Part shown: positions 18,605 to 27,154 of the stretch, one piece after another
Numbering within the stretch: the stretch's first letter is position 1
Layout of the letters: each line of letters opens with the position of its first letter
Origin: Mucilaginibacter ginsenosidivorax
Lineage (GTDB): Bacteria; Bacteroidota; Bacteroidia; Sphingobacteriales; Sphingobacteriaceae
NCBI RefSeq assembly: GCF_007971525.1
Contig: NZ_CP042437.1
Location: 1,984,001 to 2,048,000 of the forward strand
Length of the DNA: 64,000 nt
Reading direction: 5' to 3'
Made by a program: the position numbers and the translations under genes
The notes under the pieces: model-generated
Database searches by the model: none
Seen by the model: the letters and a program-made list of their open reading frames with translations, nothing else
Told to the model about the DNA's origin: nothing

Positions 18605-19280
18605 TAGTTTTTCGTCTTGCTTTAAAGTATTCAAAAAAGCCGATGTTCATAAGTAACAGCGCCATTAGATAAAAATGATCTTCTACGGGTATAGTCCCTA
18701 CCCTTTTGCCCATGTTTTGGCTATTGTTGTATATAACCACCGGGATGGCTGTTAAAATTCCGTTGACGATATAAAAAGGGAGCAGCGCCACTACATATGC
18801 TGCGTAAAACCAGCTAAGCCACTCTGCTTTAATTACATATTGAACCATTAACACCAATGCAAGTAAAAGCCCAAAAGTAATTGCAGTATAAATTTTATTA
18901 TAATAAAAAATAAGCCCTAAAACAGAAAACATTACAACCAGGCTACTGATGATATTGGTTAACCGGGTATCTATTTGCCATTTTACGTAATAGTTTAAGC
19001 AGGCATAAATAAAAATACATGCAAAAGGCACTGTTAAAAAGAAAAGCACTTCTTCTAACGGCAAACCCCAGATTGTAACACCGACAATATATTGCGGGTT
19101 AAAGGACCAAACGCCTTTCATGGTAAACAGCACATCCCAAAACAAAAAGAAAAGGCCGGTTATAGCCATGCCCGGCCATATATATTTCCAGCTTTTATAA
19201 AAATGCACCTTTTTATCAAACGACAATCCAAACGGGAAAAAAACCGTCAATATATTGATGATGAGGTAAGTGTATCTCAC
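18597..19280 (-). CDS. Lycopene cyclase-domain membrane protein (fused CrtYc/CrtYd type)
   Basis: This 227-residue protein has about six to seven transmembrane helices arranged as two repeats. The first repeat carries WGLPLEEVLFFLTVP (Glu76-Glu77), the hallmark of CrtYc/CrtYd-type lycopene beta-cyclases. The second carries the matching TIPVEDHFYLMALLL (Glu200-Asp201). In actinobacteria the halves are separate subunits; here both are in one chain. The reaction would be cyclisation of lycopene ends to beta-ionone rings in the inner membrane. The gene overlaps the upstream exported protein (ATGA, start 19280 and stop 19277) and the downstream cytochrome b5-like gene, making a coupled trio. No other carotenoid genes are in the window. 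Confidence 0.88.
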   Translation of the reverse strand: MRYTYLIINILTVFFPFGLSFDKKVHFYKSWKYIWPGMAITGLFFLFWDVLFTMKGVWSFNPQYIVGVTIWGLPLEEVLFFLTVPFACIFIYACLNYYVKWQIDTRLTNIISSLVVMFSVLGLIFYYNKIYTAITFGLLLALVLMVQYVIKAEWLSWFYAAYVVALLPFYIVNGILTAIPVVIYNNSQNMGKRVGTIPVEDHFYLMALLLMNIGFFEYFKARRKTND

Positions 19281-19831
19281 TTTAATTCGGCTAAATGTTT
19301 GTTCAGATCATCATTTTGTGCGGGGGTGCAGCGTTTGGAATTCAGCAGAAATTTGATGATGGCTACCGTTAAATCCTTATCACCAGTACCATAGTTTTTT
19401 TTATCAAGCTGAGTTATAATTTCGTCACGATCGGTAACAAGGTCCTTGTTAAAACCTAAAAAGCCAGGCACGTTATGCTCAACCGAAAAACGTAAAAACC
19501 GGATCTCGATATTGTGCGGATCGGCGCTTACGGCTGTTTTGTAGGTAGCCTCGGCATTGTTAAGGTGTTTCACCTTCATATAAGGATTCCAGCTGAGCTT
19601 GGCCTTACATGCCGATAATGTAGCAATGTATGCTTTAATAACCCCGGCAGGGTTCTTGATTACAGCCAGGCTTTTATATAACGAATCGGTTGTTTTGCTG
19701 CTGTTCATGCACACCACCAATAAACTCCGGATACGCCTCAGGTTAGGCTCGTCTGCACGGCTTTGTTGGGTAACCAGCAACATCAGGATAATAGATGCAA
19801 TAAAATAGATACGGTTGTTCATGAGGTGCAA
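19277..19831 (-). CDS. Exported hypothetical protein upstream of lycopene cyclase
   Basis: This 184-residue protein has a signal peptide (ISIILMLLVTQQSRADE-type, cleavage near residue 27). The segment LNNAEATYKTAVSADPHNIEIRFLRFSVEHN resembles a TPR-like helical hairpin. Homologues are not known to me beyond a general presence next to carotenoid genes, which is only a recollection. Start may be the ATG at 19831 or the one three codons later (19822). It overlaps the cyclase start by 4 nt, so it is first in a coupled operon. Confidence 0.75.
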   Translation of the reverse strand: MHLMNNRIYFIASIILMLLVTQQSRADEPNLRRIRSLLVVCMNSSKTTDSLYKSLAVIKNPAGVIKAYIATLSACKAKLSWNPYMKVKHLNNAEATYKTAVSADPHNIEIRFLRFSVEHNVPGFLGFNKDLVTDRDEIITQLDKKNYGTGDKDLTVAIIKFLLNSKRCTPAQNDDLNKHLAELK

Positions 19832-19921
19832 TTTAGCCCTTGTGGCAACGTGTTAACAGTCGCCTGGTAGCCGCCACGGCTTAGTCAAAAGTACAAATTG
19901 AAACCCATAATGTTTCAAAAC

Positions 19922-19952
19922 AAAAAACCCGCCTTTAATAAGCGGGTTTTTT
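19922..19952. terminator. Bidirectional terminator after the sigma-factor gene
   Basis: CCCGC/GCGGG stem with flanking A6 and T6 tracts (aaaaaacccgc ... gcgggtttttt) lies 28 nt past the sigma-factor stop codon. The A and T tracts make it symmetrical, so it can act on either strand. Confidence 0.85.
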
Positions 19953-19979
19953 ATTATATATATGGTTGAGTTTATAAAT

Positions 19980-20516
19980 TTAGTTTTCGGCGTAAACGGG
20001 TTTGGCAATTCCGTTATCGTAGGCTTTCAGGTTCTTCTTCAGCAGTTTACGTGCTACGTGTATCCGGGTTTTTACTGTACCTATCGGAATATCTAAATGA
20101 TCGGCAATTTCATGGTATTTGTGACCTTCAAAATACATGGTAAATGGCACATAATAATCACTGGGCAACCTATCTAAAGCTCTTTTAATATCATCCATCA
20201 CAAATTTAGCTTCACCTTGATTTTTTGTTGAACTGAATACCAGGTTTGGCGAAGAGATTTCGTCGCTTTTGGTAACAAATGTGCTCATTTTAACAAAACG
20301 GCGATAGTTGTTAATAAACGTATTTTTCATGATGGTGTATAACCACCCTTTTAAATTGGTACCTTCTTTAAACTTATTGTAATAAGTTATGGCCTTCAAC
20401 ATTGTATCCTGAACAAGGTCGTTAGCATCGTCTGCGTCGTGCGTAAAATGTAAGGCGTATGATCTTAATGAAGTTGCCTGGCGCAGTACAAGGGTGTTAA
20501 ACTCAATCTTTGTCAT
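19980..20516 (-). CDS. ECF-subfamily RNA polymerase sigma factor
   Basis: This 178-residue protein has sigma region 2 at about residues 8-75 (DADDANDLVQDTMLKAITYY, then FKEGTNLKGWLYTIMKNTF) and sigma region 4 at about 110-165 (LDRLPSDYYVPFTMYFEGHK, then HEIADHLDIPIGTVKTRIHVARK). It would direct RNA polymerase to a specific regulon. No anti-sigma gene is adjacent, so the control mechanism is not visible. The gene is monocistronic with its own terminator. Confidence 0.95.
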   Translation of the reverse strand: MTKIEFNTLVLRQATSLRSYALHFTHDADDANDLVQDTMLKAITYYNKFKEGTNLKGWLYTIMKNTFINNYRRFVKMSTFVTKSDEISSPNLVFSSTKNQGEAKFVMDDIKRALDRLPSDYYVPFTMYFEGHKYHEIADHLDIPIGTVKTRIHVARKLLKKNLKAYDNGIAKPVYAEN

Positions 20517-20783
20517 TTTGTTAAAGTTTTGTGTTAACAGTTAGGCAAGCATAGTGCCAGTACTGTATTAAATACAGCACAAAACACCACTTTGCGCCTT
20601 AAAATCAACAAACAAAACAAAAGTGTAAATATTACACTTTAACAACAAACAACAACCTGCTTATCAGACTATTAAATACATAAAAAAGCACCACAAAACA
20701 GAATACCAAAACAAATATTCCAGCAAAAACTTTATTGAAAACAAATGAAAACAAAATCGAAAATTTAGTTAAAATTTATTTTT

Positions 20784-21803
20784 TTAACTAATAATATTCA
20801 CCTCGCGTTGTAGCATAACGCCAAATTTAGCGTACACACTGTCTATAATTTGCGACGAAAAGTTATAAATTTCGGTTCCGGTGGCTCCGCCGTGGTTCAC
20901 CAATACCAGCGCCTGGTTCTTCCACGTTCCGGTATGGCCAATGGTTTTTCCTTTCCAGCCGCATTGTTCAATAAGCCATCCGGCAGCCAACTTTACCTGT
21001 CCGTCGGCAGCCGGATAATTAACCACATCGGGGAACTTAGTGTGTACAGTTTCAAATTCGTGCTGAGCTATTACCGGGTTTTTAAAGAAACTACCGGCAT
21101 TGCCTATAGTTGTAGGATCGGGCAGTTTAGATACCCGGATGTGTGATACCACCTGCGATACATCTTTTATAGTAGGCGATGTGATGCCCCTGTTGGCCAG
21201 CTCCTGCCCTATGGCGCCGTACTGGGTATTGATGTTGGGAATAAGCGATAAATGGAATTTAACCGATACAATGATATATTGGTCTTTTAGCTCACTTTTA
21301 AAAACACTTTCGCGGTAGCCAAATTTACAATCGGCTTTGCTGAAGGTTTTAAATGCACCGGTGGCAATTTCAAAAGCCCTGCAGCTTACAAACGCATCTT
21401 TAAGCTCTACGCCGTACGCGCCGATGTTTTGAATAGGCGATGCCCCCACCGAACCGGGAATCAGGCTCAGGTTTTCGATGCCGGCATACCCACGGGCAAC
21501 GCAAAAGTTCACCAAATCGTTCCATACCTCGCCGCCGCCGGCTTCTACAAATACATCGTTATGGCTAATGCGGTGTTCAATGCCCCTGATATTCATACGG
21601 ATAACCAGGCCATCAAAATCTGTAACTAATAATAAATTGCTGCCTCCACCTAAAACCAACCTTTCGGTTTGCTGCCATTGCGGGTCGGCAAATAGTTCAA
21701 CCAGGTCATCCTGGTGGGCTATTTCTACAAAATAACGCGCCTTGGCATCTATGCCGAATGTATTAAAGTTTTTAAGAGATACGTTTTCTTGTATTTGCAG
21801 CAT
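20784..21803 (-). CDS. murB: UDP-N-acetylenolpyruvoylglucosamine reductase
   Basis: MurB reduces UDP-GlcNAc-enolpyruvate to UDP-MurNAc with NADPH and FAD in the cytosol, a committed step of peptidoglycan synthesis. The protein is 339 residues, close to the E. coli-type (type I) length. FAD-binding blocks LGGGSNLLL (51-59) and GVELKDAF are present, as are SLIPGSVGASPIQNIGAYG (113-131), YRES with Arg164, and NAGSFFKNP with the proton-donor Ser238. The start fits MLQIQENVSLKNFNTFGI, the family-typical opening. It is a single-gene unit between the sigma factor and the GT4 gene. Confidence 0.97.
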   Translation of the reverse strand: MLQIQENVSLKNFNTFGIDAKARYFVEIAHQDDLVELFADPQWQQTERLVLGGGSNLLLVTDFDGLVIRMNIRGIEHRISHNDVFVEAGGGEVWNDLVNFCVARGYAGIENLSLIPGSVGASPIQNIGAYGVELKDAFVSCRAFEIATGAFKTFSKADCKFGYRESVFKSELKDQYIIVSVKFHLSLIPNINTQYGAIGQELANRGITSPTIKDVSQVVSHIRVSKLPDPTTIGNAGSFFKNPVIAQHEFETVHTKFPDVVNYPAADGQVKLAAGWLIEQCGWKGKTIGHTGTWKNQALVLVNHGGATGTEIYNFSSQIIDSVYAKFGVMLQREVNIIS

Positions 21804-22201
21804 GGAAGTTTGATGTCGGATTTCGGATGTTCGATTTCGGAATTATTAAGGGGCTAATTTCGGAATTTTAATTAACATGAAATGCATGCAAAAGTTCCCA
21901 TTTCAGTTTAACATATTTGACGTAGTTGCCTGCTTAAGCTGCAATACAGGCGTATAATCCACTTTTCGGCGCCCGAATAACACAAATTTACCCCTTTCCT
22001 TTTACATTTAAAAACCGCTGTTTTTTCATATACAAACAGTTACAAACAGGTAATTATTTCACACTTTTCAGCAACAAATGCACTATTTATTGATACAAAT
22101 AGTGCATTTATTAACACAAAAATAAAATGAAGTTTTTTTGTGGGCAAAATTCAGAAAAAGCAGTCTGAAAAATTGGGTATCTTGGTAAAAGAGAACCATC
22201 C
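21804..22201. other. Intergenic stretch with a 13-bp palindrome
   Basis: There is no gene here. Just upstream of murB is a short degenerate repeat of the motif gatttcgga. At 22076-22109 the arms aaatgcactattt and aaatagtgcattt form a perfect 13-bp hairpin with an 8-nt loop. It lies 93 nt beyond the GT4 stop and lacks a T-run, so it may be an operator or a weak terminator. Confidence 0.55.
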
Positions 22202-23185
22202 CTACTCATTCCAGGGCAAATATTTCACCGTGCCAGCAACCTGTAATGTTGGCAATCCCAAATTCAATTGTTCGCCATTTAAAACACGCTCATACAACTT
22301 AAGGTATTTTTGCACCATGGTATGTACCCTAAAGTTATCCATGGCATATTGGTAACAAAGCTGGTTGCTAAATTGATTTATCGCCTTAAGTCCGTTTACC
22401 AGGTCCGATTTACTGTTGCTTAACAGCCCAACTTCTGCCGGCACCAGTTCGGGCAGCGATCCGTAGGGCGTACCCAACACCGGGCAGCCAAAATACAGGC
22501 TTTCAATAATAGCCAGGCCAAAAGGCTCGTGCCATAATACGGGGAACAACAATGCTTTGGAAGCATTTAGCACAGTCGCCTTTACATCGTTATTTACCAT
22601 GCCCTTAAATCGCACATTTAAGTTTGCTGTAAAACGCAGCCCCATTTTTAAATTGAGGCGCGTACCGCCCAACACCATCAGCTTATTGCCGCTTTGGGTG
22701 GCTACATCAATAGCGCCTTTTACGTTTTTAACCTTCCAGGCGGCTTTGGCCAGGAAATGGGCATGTGTCCGTTTTTCCGACAGATCTGGCTTACGGTAAT
22801 CATCCGGGTCCAGGCCGTGGTGTACAAAGGCCTCGCCACCGTAGCGCGATGCCTGGTTGGCAGATACAAATACCGAGTTTCGATTTAGCTGCTGCCCAAA
22901 GCCGGGGTTATCATGTACATTAATTAAATAAGGCTTCTTGCTAAACCCATTTACCTGGAAGTGAAAGTGCACCACATCCACATCGTCGGGCACCTGCAGG
23001 TTAATGTCGACAGCTGGGTCATAAACCAATATTTTAGCAAAAGCGCAGGTTGAGCCGGGCGCAACAAGATAGGTTACCGTATGCCCCAACCGGCTAAGCT
23101 CTTTACCCAGCCACCAGATAACACGTTCGGTGCCGCCATATTTGGGGGCCGGGATGCGGGTATTGTTTACTATTAATATCCTCAT
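22202..23185 (-). CDS. Glycosyltransferase family 4 protein
   Basis: This 327-residue GT-B fold transferase runs from the ATG at 23185 (MRILIVNNTRIPAPKYGGTE). The N-terminal glycine-rich acceptor motif KYGGTERVIWWLGKELSRLG is clear. The C-terminal donor-binding part has the retaining-enzyme EX7E motif in EPFGLAIIESLYFGCPVLG. Such enzymes move a sugar from a nucleotide-sugar to a glycan or lipid; the donor and acceptor are not predictable here. An upstream in-frame ATG at 23197 adds four residues. It is a monocistronic minus-strand gene. Confidence 0.9.
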   Translation of the reverse strand: MRILIVNNTRIPAPKYGGTERVIWWLGKELSRLGHTVTYLVAPGSTCAFAKILVYDPAVDINLQVPDDVDVVHFHFQVNGFSKKPYLINVHDNPGFGQQLNRNSVFVSANQASRYGGEAFVHHGLDPDDYRKPDLSEKRTHAHFLAKAAWKVKNVKGAIDVATQSGNKLMVLGGTRLNLKMGLRFTANLNVRFKGMVNNDVKATVLNASKALLFPVLWHEPFGLAIIESLYFGCPVLGTPYGSLPELVPAEVGLLSNSKSDLVNGLKAINQFSNQLCYQYAMDNFRVHTMVQKYLKLYERVLNGEQLNLGLPTLQVAGTVKYLPWNE

Positions 23186-23416
23186 TTGAAAATGCAAGCG
23201 CCCGAATTTCGGAATTTAAATCGGATTGTTGTATTTTAGTAATATCTGGCTTTTTTCATATCCATTTCGCCATTGATTGATCTATTTTAGTAAAAGCACC
23301 AAAAAATCCATCATAAAATATTAATTTGTTAAATTTTCAACATCAAGATTGCAAATACTAAACTTTTTTAATTATTTTAGAAACTTAATTAACTTCTTAA
23401 CGATTTAAATAAAAAA

Positions 23417-24709
23417 ATGGCATCCATGAGCAATCCCGAAATATCGGCACAAAAGAAAACAATTGTAAGTCCGGTAATAATTATCGGCGTTCTATTCTTC
23501 ATTTTCGGTTTTGTAACCTGGTTAAATTCGGTATTGATACCATATTTAAAAATAGCTTGCCAGCTAAACAACCGCGAGTCGTACCTGGTGGCAAGTGCAT
23601 TTTATATTGCTTACCTGTTAATGGCCAAGCCATCGGCATGGTTGCTTAAAATATTTGGTTTTAAAAACGGAATGGCAGTGGGCCTGTTCATCATAGCCAT
23701 TGGCGCTCTTATTTTTATACCTGCCGCTTTAACCCGTACCTACGCCATCTTTTTAATTGGCTTATTTGTACAAGGCAGTGGCCTTGCGGTTTTGCAATCG
23801 GCATCAAACCCCTACATCACTATAATTGGCCCGCCCGAAAGTGCTGCAAAGCGCATCAGCGTTATGGGTATATTTAACAAGTTTGCCGGCGTATTGGCGC
23901 CAATAGCGCTTGGTGCGGTTGTTTTAAATAACATTGATGCTTTTAACGCTAACCTTGCCAAATTAGATGTTGCCCAAAAAACTGCCGAATTGAACGAGTT
24001 GGCATCAAGGGTAATATTGCCTTATGTATTAATGGTTATCGTATTAGCCATATTAGCAGTGCTCATTTATTTTTCGGGCCTGCCAGAAATTGATACCGAC
24101 CACGAAGATGAAACTGTAGCTGCAGCAAATTCGGGCAAAACAAGTATTACGCAATTCCCGCATTTAATATTGGGGGTGATAGCCTTGTTTTTTTACGTAG
24201 GCGCCGAAGTTATAGCCGGCGACTCCATAATTGGTTACGGGATAGCACATCATATTCCTTTGTCAACTGCCAAATATTTTGCATCGGGCACCCTAATTTG
24301 TATGGTAATAGGTTATATTGCTGGTATCGTGTTTATTCCCCGTTATATTTCTCAGCAAAAAGCTTTGGTATATTCGGCAGTATTGGGAGTTATTTTAACT
24401 GGTTTAGCTTTATTTACACCCAAATACGCGTCTATTAGCTGCATCGCTTTATTAGGTTTAGCAAACTCATTAATGTGGCCTGCTATTTGGCCGCTGGCAC
24501 TTTCAGGGTTAGGCCGCTTTACCAAAATTGGTTCTTCATTACTGGTAATGGGCATAGCAGGCGCAGCGGTATTCCCTCCTATTTATGGTTTACTGGTTGA
24601 TAAAATATCGGCTCAAACAGCTTATGTAATCCTGATCCCTATCTACCTTTTCATCTTCTATTTTGCAACCATCGGTTATAAAAAGGGGAAACATGTGATA
24701 GCGGTATAG
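23417..24709 (+). CDS. Sugar MFS transporter (FucP/GluP-like)
   Basis: This 430-residue protein has about twelve transmembrane helices. Family landmarks are FFIFGFVTWLNSVLIPYLK in helix 1, YLVASAFYIAYLLMAKPSAW, GSGLAVLQSASNPYITIIGP and a late LMWPAIWPLALSGLGR. These match the fucose/glucose/galactose proton symporter branch of MFS sugar porters, found widely in Bacteroidota. It probably carries a hexose across the inner membrane. A hairpin at 24732-24772 follows the stop codon. Confidence 0.92.
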   Translation: MASMSNPEISAQKKTIVSPVIIIGVLFFIFGFVTWLNSVLIPYLKIACQLNNRESYLVASAFYIAYLLMAKPSAWLLKIFGFKNGMAVGLFIIAIGALIFIPAALTRTYAIFLIGLFVQGSGLAVLQSASNPYITIIGPPESAAKRISVMGIFNKFAGVLAPIALGAVVLNNIDAFNANLAKLDVAQKTAELNELASRVILPYVLMVIVLAILAVLIYFSGLPEIDTDHEDETVAAANSGKTSITQFPHLILGVIALFFYVGAEVIAGDSIIGYGIAHHIPLSTAKYFASGTLICMVIGYIAGIVFIPRYISQQKALVYSAVLGVILTGLALFTPKYASISCIALLGLANSLMWPAIWPLALSGLGRFTKIGSSLLVMGIAGAAVFPPIYGLLVDKISAQTAYVILIPIYLFIFYFATIGYKKGKHVIAV

Positions 24710-24731
24710 ATAAAAATCTTATTTTCATCAA

Positions 24732-24772
24732 CTAATAAGGCAGCGATATTGATTATATTGCTGCCTTATTAG
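24732..24772 (+). terminator. Hairpin after the sugar transporter gene
   Basis: The arms ctaataaggcagc and gctgccttattag form a perfect 13-bp stem 22 nt past the stop codon, with only a short T-rich sequence after it. Part of the loop and right arm is repeated upstream of the second membrane-protein paralogue at 25550-25589. Confidence 0.6.
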
Positions 24773-24786
24773 TTTAACCTTATCCG

Positions 24787-25374
24787 ATGAAATTACGATT
24801 GAATTACTGGCAGCTCATCGCCCTTTTTTCACCATTCATATTGGTTATCGGCTGTACGTTTATGCCTAACCACATCCGGGCAAAATATTACATTAACGCC
24901 GAAATGATATGCCTGTTGTTGTGTATCGTTTTCCTGTTAGCCATCAGCTATCAAACCTACCTTGTAGTTTTTTTCAACAAAAAGATAAAGGGCAGCATAT
25001 GGATAATTATTAATAATGTACCCCCGGTTTTACTGACGTTTTTTTGCACATATGGCTGTACACTTTTATTGGCAGAGGATTTTAATGGTAAGAAATCGCC
25101 CGACGGCCCAACCTCCGGGTCAGATTTCTGGCTGGTCAAAATAATTGTGGGTATCCTTTTTATTCATGAGCTCATTACTTTTTTTGTGATAAACAACCTG
25201 TATGTATCAGCTAAAATTGAAAGGGTGAAAGACAGTTTGCTGCGCCAAAAGCTATCCGATGATTTTTGGGAACCCATGAAAAAACTATTGATCATATCTA
25301 TCCTTGGCTCAGCAGGCAGTTTTGTTTTGGCAATAGTTGCCTTGGTTATTAAAATGAGGTTTTTGAAGGATTAG
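24787..25374 (+). CDS. Hypothetical four-helix membrane protein, tandem copy 1
   Basis: This 195-residue protein has four predicted transmembrane helices, near residues 9-25, 38-58, 75-95 and 115-136, plus a C-terminal hydrophobic helix. The family is not known to me. It shares MK[LI]RLNYWQLI at the N-terminus, SYQTYLV-FFNK, the N-NLYVSAKIE helix and WEPMKKLLIIS with the next gene. There is no enzymatic motif. It begins 77 nt after the sugar transporter, past a hairpin. It is one half of a tandem duplication. Confidence 0.75.
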   Translation: MKLRLNYWQLIALFSPFILVIGCTFMPNHIRAKYYINAEMICLLLCIVFLLAISYQTYLVVFFNKKIKGSIWIIINNVPPVLLTFFCTYGCTLLLAEDFNGKKSPDGPTSGSDFWLVKIIVGILFIHELITFFVINNLYVSAKIERVKDSLLRQKLSDDFWEPMKKLLIISILGSAGSFVLAIVALVIKMRFLKD

Positions 25375-25439
25375 TGTACTTATATCAAATGAGGAATAAG
25401 TACAATCCAATTAATATTGGAGTGAGCGGACTAATGTTA

Positions 25440-25540
25440 TCTGAACCGGAATTTTTAGAATTAAAGAATTTTTAGAATTTTAAAATCCCCTCGCAGCTAA
25501 ATTCTGCCCTTTTAAAAAATTCGTTTAATCCGGGTTCAGA
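25440..25540. repeat. Short palindromic element with TCTGAACC/GGTTCAGA ends (element A)
   Basis: This 101-bp unit starts tctgaaccggaattttt and ends aatccgggttcaga, imperfect inverted termini. The interior holds repeated agaatt units and a cccctcgcagctaaattctgccc core. The same left end recurs at 26226-26243 and the same core plus right end at 27009-27064. It separates the two tandem membrane-protein genes. Confidence 0.7.
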
Positions 25541-25589
25541 CTAAATTGATATTGATTATATTACTACCTAATTAACTTAAACCTTATCC

Positions 25590-26183
25590 ATGAAAATACG
25601 CTTGAATTACTGGCAGCTGATATTGTTGTTTTTGCCGGCAATAATTGCGTCCCAAATGTCTAACATTCCTCACTCTTTCTGGCAAGCATATGGAGTAATT
25701 AAAACAATATCAAACCTGCTCTTCGCGGTTAATCCATGTTTTATTGTTGGCTACCAGGCTTATTTAGTAACCAGTTTTAACAAGACAATTAATGGGGCAA
25801 AGTGGGTTACCGTGAATGCGCTTGTGCCCGTAGTTTTCTTGATCGCACATTTCATTTACATTGTATGGTCGACAGATCTCAAACCGGTGCATTTGCACAA
25901 TGCGATTGGCCCCATGGAGCAAGCCGATTTCGGATTTGTCTCTAAAGTCATAACTGTATTTTTGGTACACGCAGCCGTTACCTTCTTTTTAGTGAACAAC
26001 ATATATGTTTCCCGGCAAATCAAAAATATATCTGACGACGGTACGAAAAATCAGCTAAACCAGGATTTTATGAAGCCTATGAAAAGGCTATCGAATATAT
26101 CGTACATTGCTTTAGCTGGTTTATTAATAATTGCAGCCATAGCTGATATTATGATTAATGGCTTTGTCCCAAAGCAGGATTAA
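25590..26183 (+). CDS. Hypothetical four-helix membrane protein, tandem copy 2
   Basis: This 197-residue paralogue of the preceding gene has the same helix arrangement. Shared blocks are MKIRLNYWQLILLF, GYQAYLVTSFNK, FFLVNNIYVSRQIK and FMKPMKRLSNIS. Identity is moderate by eye, roughly a third, so the duplication is not very recent or has diverged quickly. The upstream DNA (gatattgattatatt ... aaaccttatcc) and the downstream DNA (aagtacaatc ... cggactaatgtt) are also duplicated. Function is unknown. Confidence 0.75.
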   Translation: MKIRLNYWQLILLFLPAIIASQMSNIPHSFWQAYGVIKTISNLLFAVNPCFIVGYQAYLVTSFNKTINGAKWVTVNALVPVVFLIAHFIYIVWSTDLKPVHLHNAIGPMEQADFGFVSKVITVFLVHAAVTFFLVNNIYVSRQIKNISDDGTKNQLNQDFMKPMKRLSNISYIALAGLLIIAAIADIMINGFVPKQD

Positions 26184-27154
26184 GTACAATCGCAATTAAT
26201 AATTGGATTCAACGGACTAATGTTTCCTGAACCGGAATTTTTCACCATTTGTTTATTTTTAAGGTCGTTCAAGAAGGCTACGCCGTTTATCGAATTGAAG
26301 ATTTTTTAGAAGCTGTTTAAAATAAAAGAAAAAAACATTATTGAACGTTAAAGCTTGTCGAAATACAGCGGCGTATAGTATGGCGGAGACGACTCACCCG
26401 GTCGAGGCTGCGCCCGACCACCCTCTCTCCGGCTAAAGCCGCAAAGAGGGTTTTGAAGTCTTCATTCTAAAAATTGTTGGTTATCAATAGAATAATATAC
26501 CAAACCCTCTATGCGGCTTCGCCGCATAGAGGGTGGCCCAGCGTAGCGTCGGCCGGGTGAGTCGTGGCCGGCGTTCAACCGGATGTTTATATATATCCTA
26601 ATACTTGATGGCGTGTATAAAGCAATAATATTTTTATCAAATCAGCTTTAACAGCTTCTTAGACGCTGTCTAAATTTGATTTGCTAATGTTTTTATGCTT
26701 CTAATGAATAGACAACAACGTATTCGCATGGCAGCGAAGACTCACCCGGCTACGCTGCGCTGGCCACCCTCTCTTCGGCTTCGCCGGAAAGAGGGGCTTG
26801 AAAATTCTTTATTTTTTTCGATACAATGTATTGATAGTCAACGTTCAAGCCCCTCTTTCCACCGCAGGTGAAGAGAGGGTGGCGGGCGCAGCCTCGCCGG
26901 GTGAGTCTTAACCGTCATGCGATATTCCGCATTCCCGCTCCTACGTTTCGCCAGGTTTTGATTTCAATCATGGCCTTCCTTTTCAAATTTAACAGCTTCT
27001 TAGGGTCCCCCCCCCTCGCGGCTAAATTCTGCCCATTCAAAAAATTCGTTTAATTCAGTTCAGACACAATTCCCCATCAAAACAAAAAAGCAGAAACAAC
27101 CTAAATTGTCCCTGCTTTATCAAAAATCCTAAATCCAAATTCCGAAATCCGAAA
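26184..27154. repeat. Cluster of nested mobile palindromic elements (two long copies inside a split element A)
   Basis: This stretch has no gene. Long palindromic repeat copies lie at 26380-26580 and 26727-26927. Each is bounded by relatives of an end sequence related to agaagctgt: 26311 (agaagctgttta), 26649 (taacagcttcttag) and 26988 (taacagcttcttag). The left end of element A (26226) and its core and right end (27009-27064) lie outside this, as if the long elements had inserted into it. A hairpin at 27084-27119 ends the lpdA transcript. Confidence 0.75.
27084..27119 (-). terminator. Terminator of lpdA
   Basis: On the minus strand AAGCAGGGACAA and TTGTTTCTGCTT pair around a 6-nt loop with one mismatched position, followed by a T-run. 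It is 36 nt past the lpdA stop. Confidence 0.65.
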
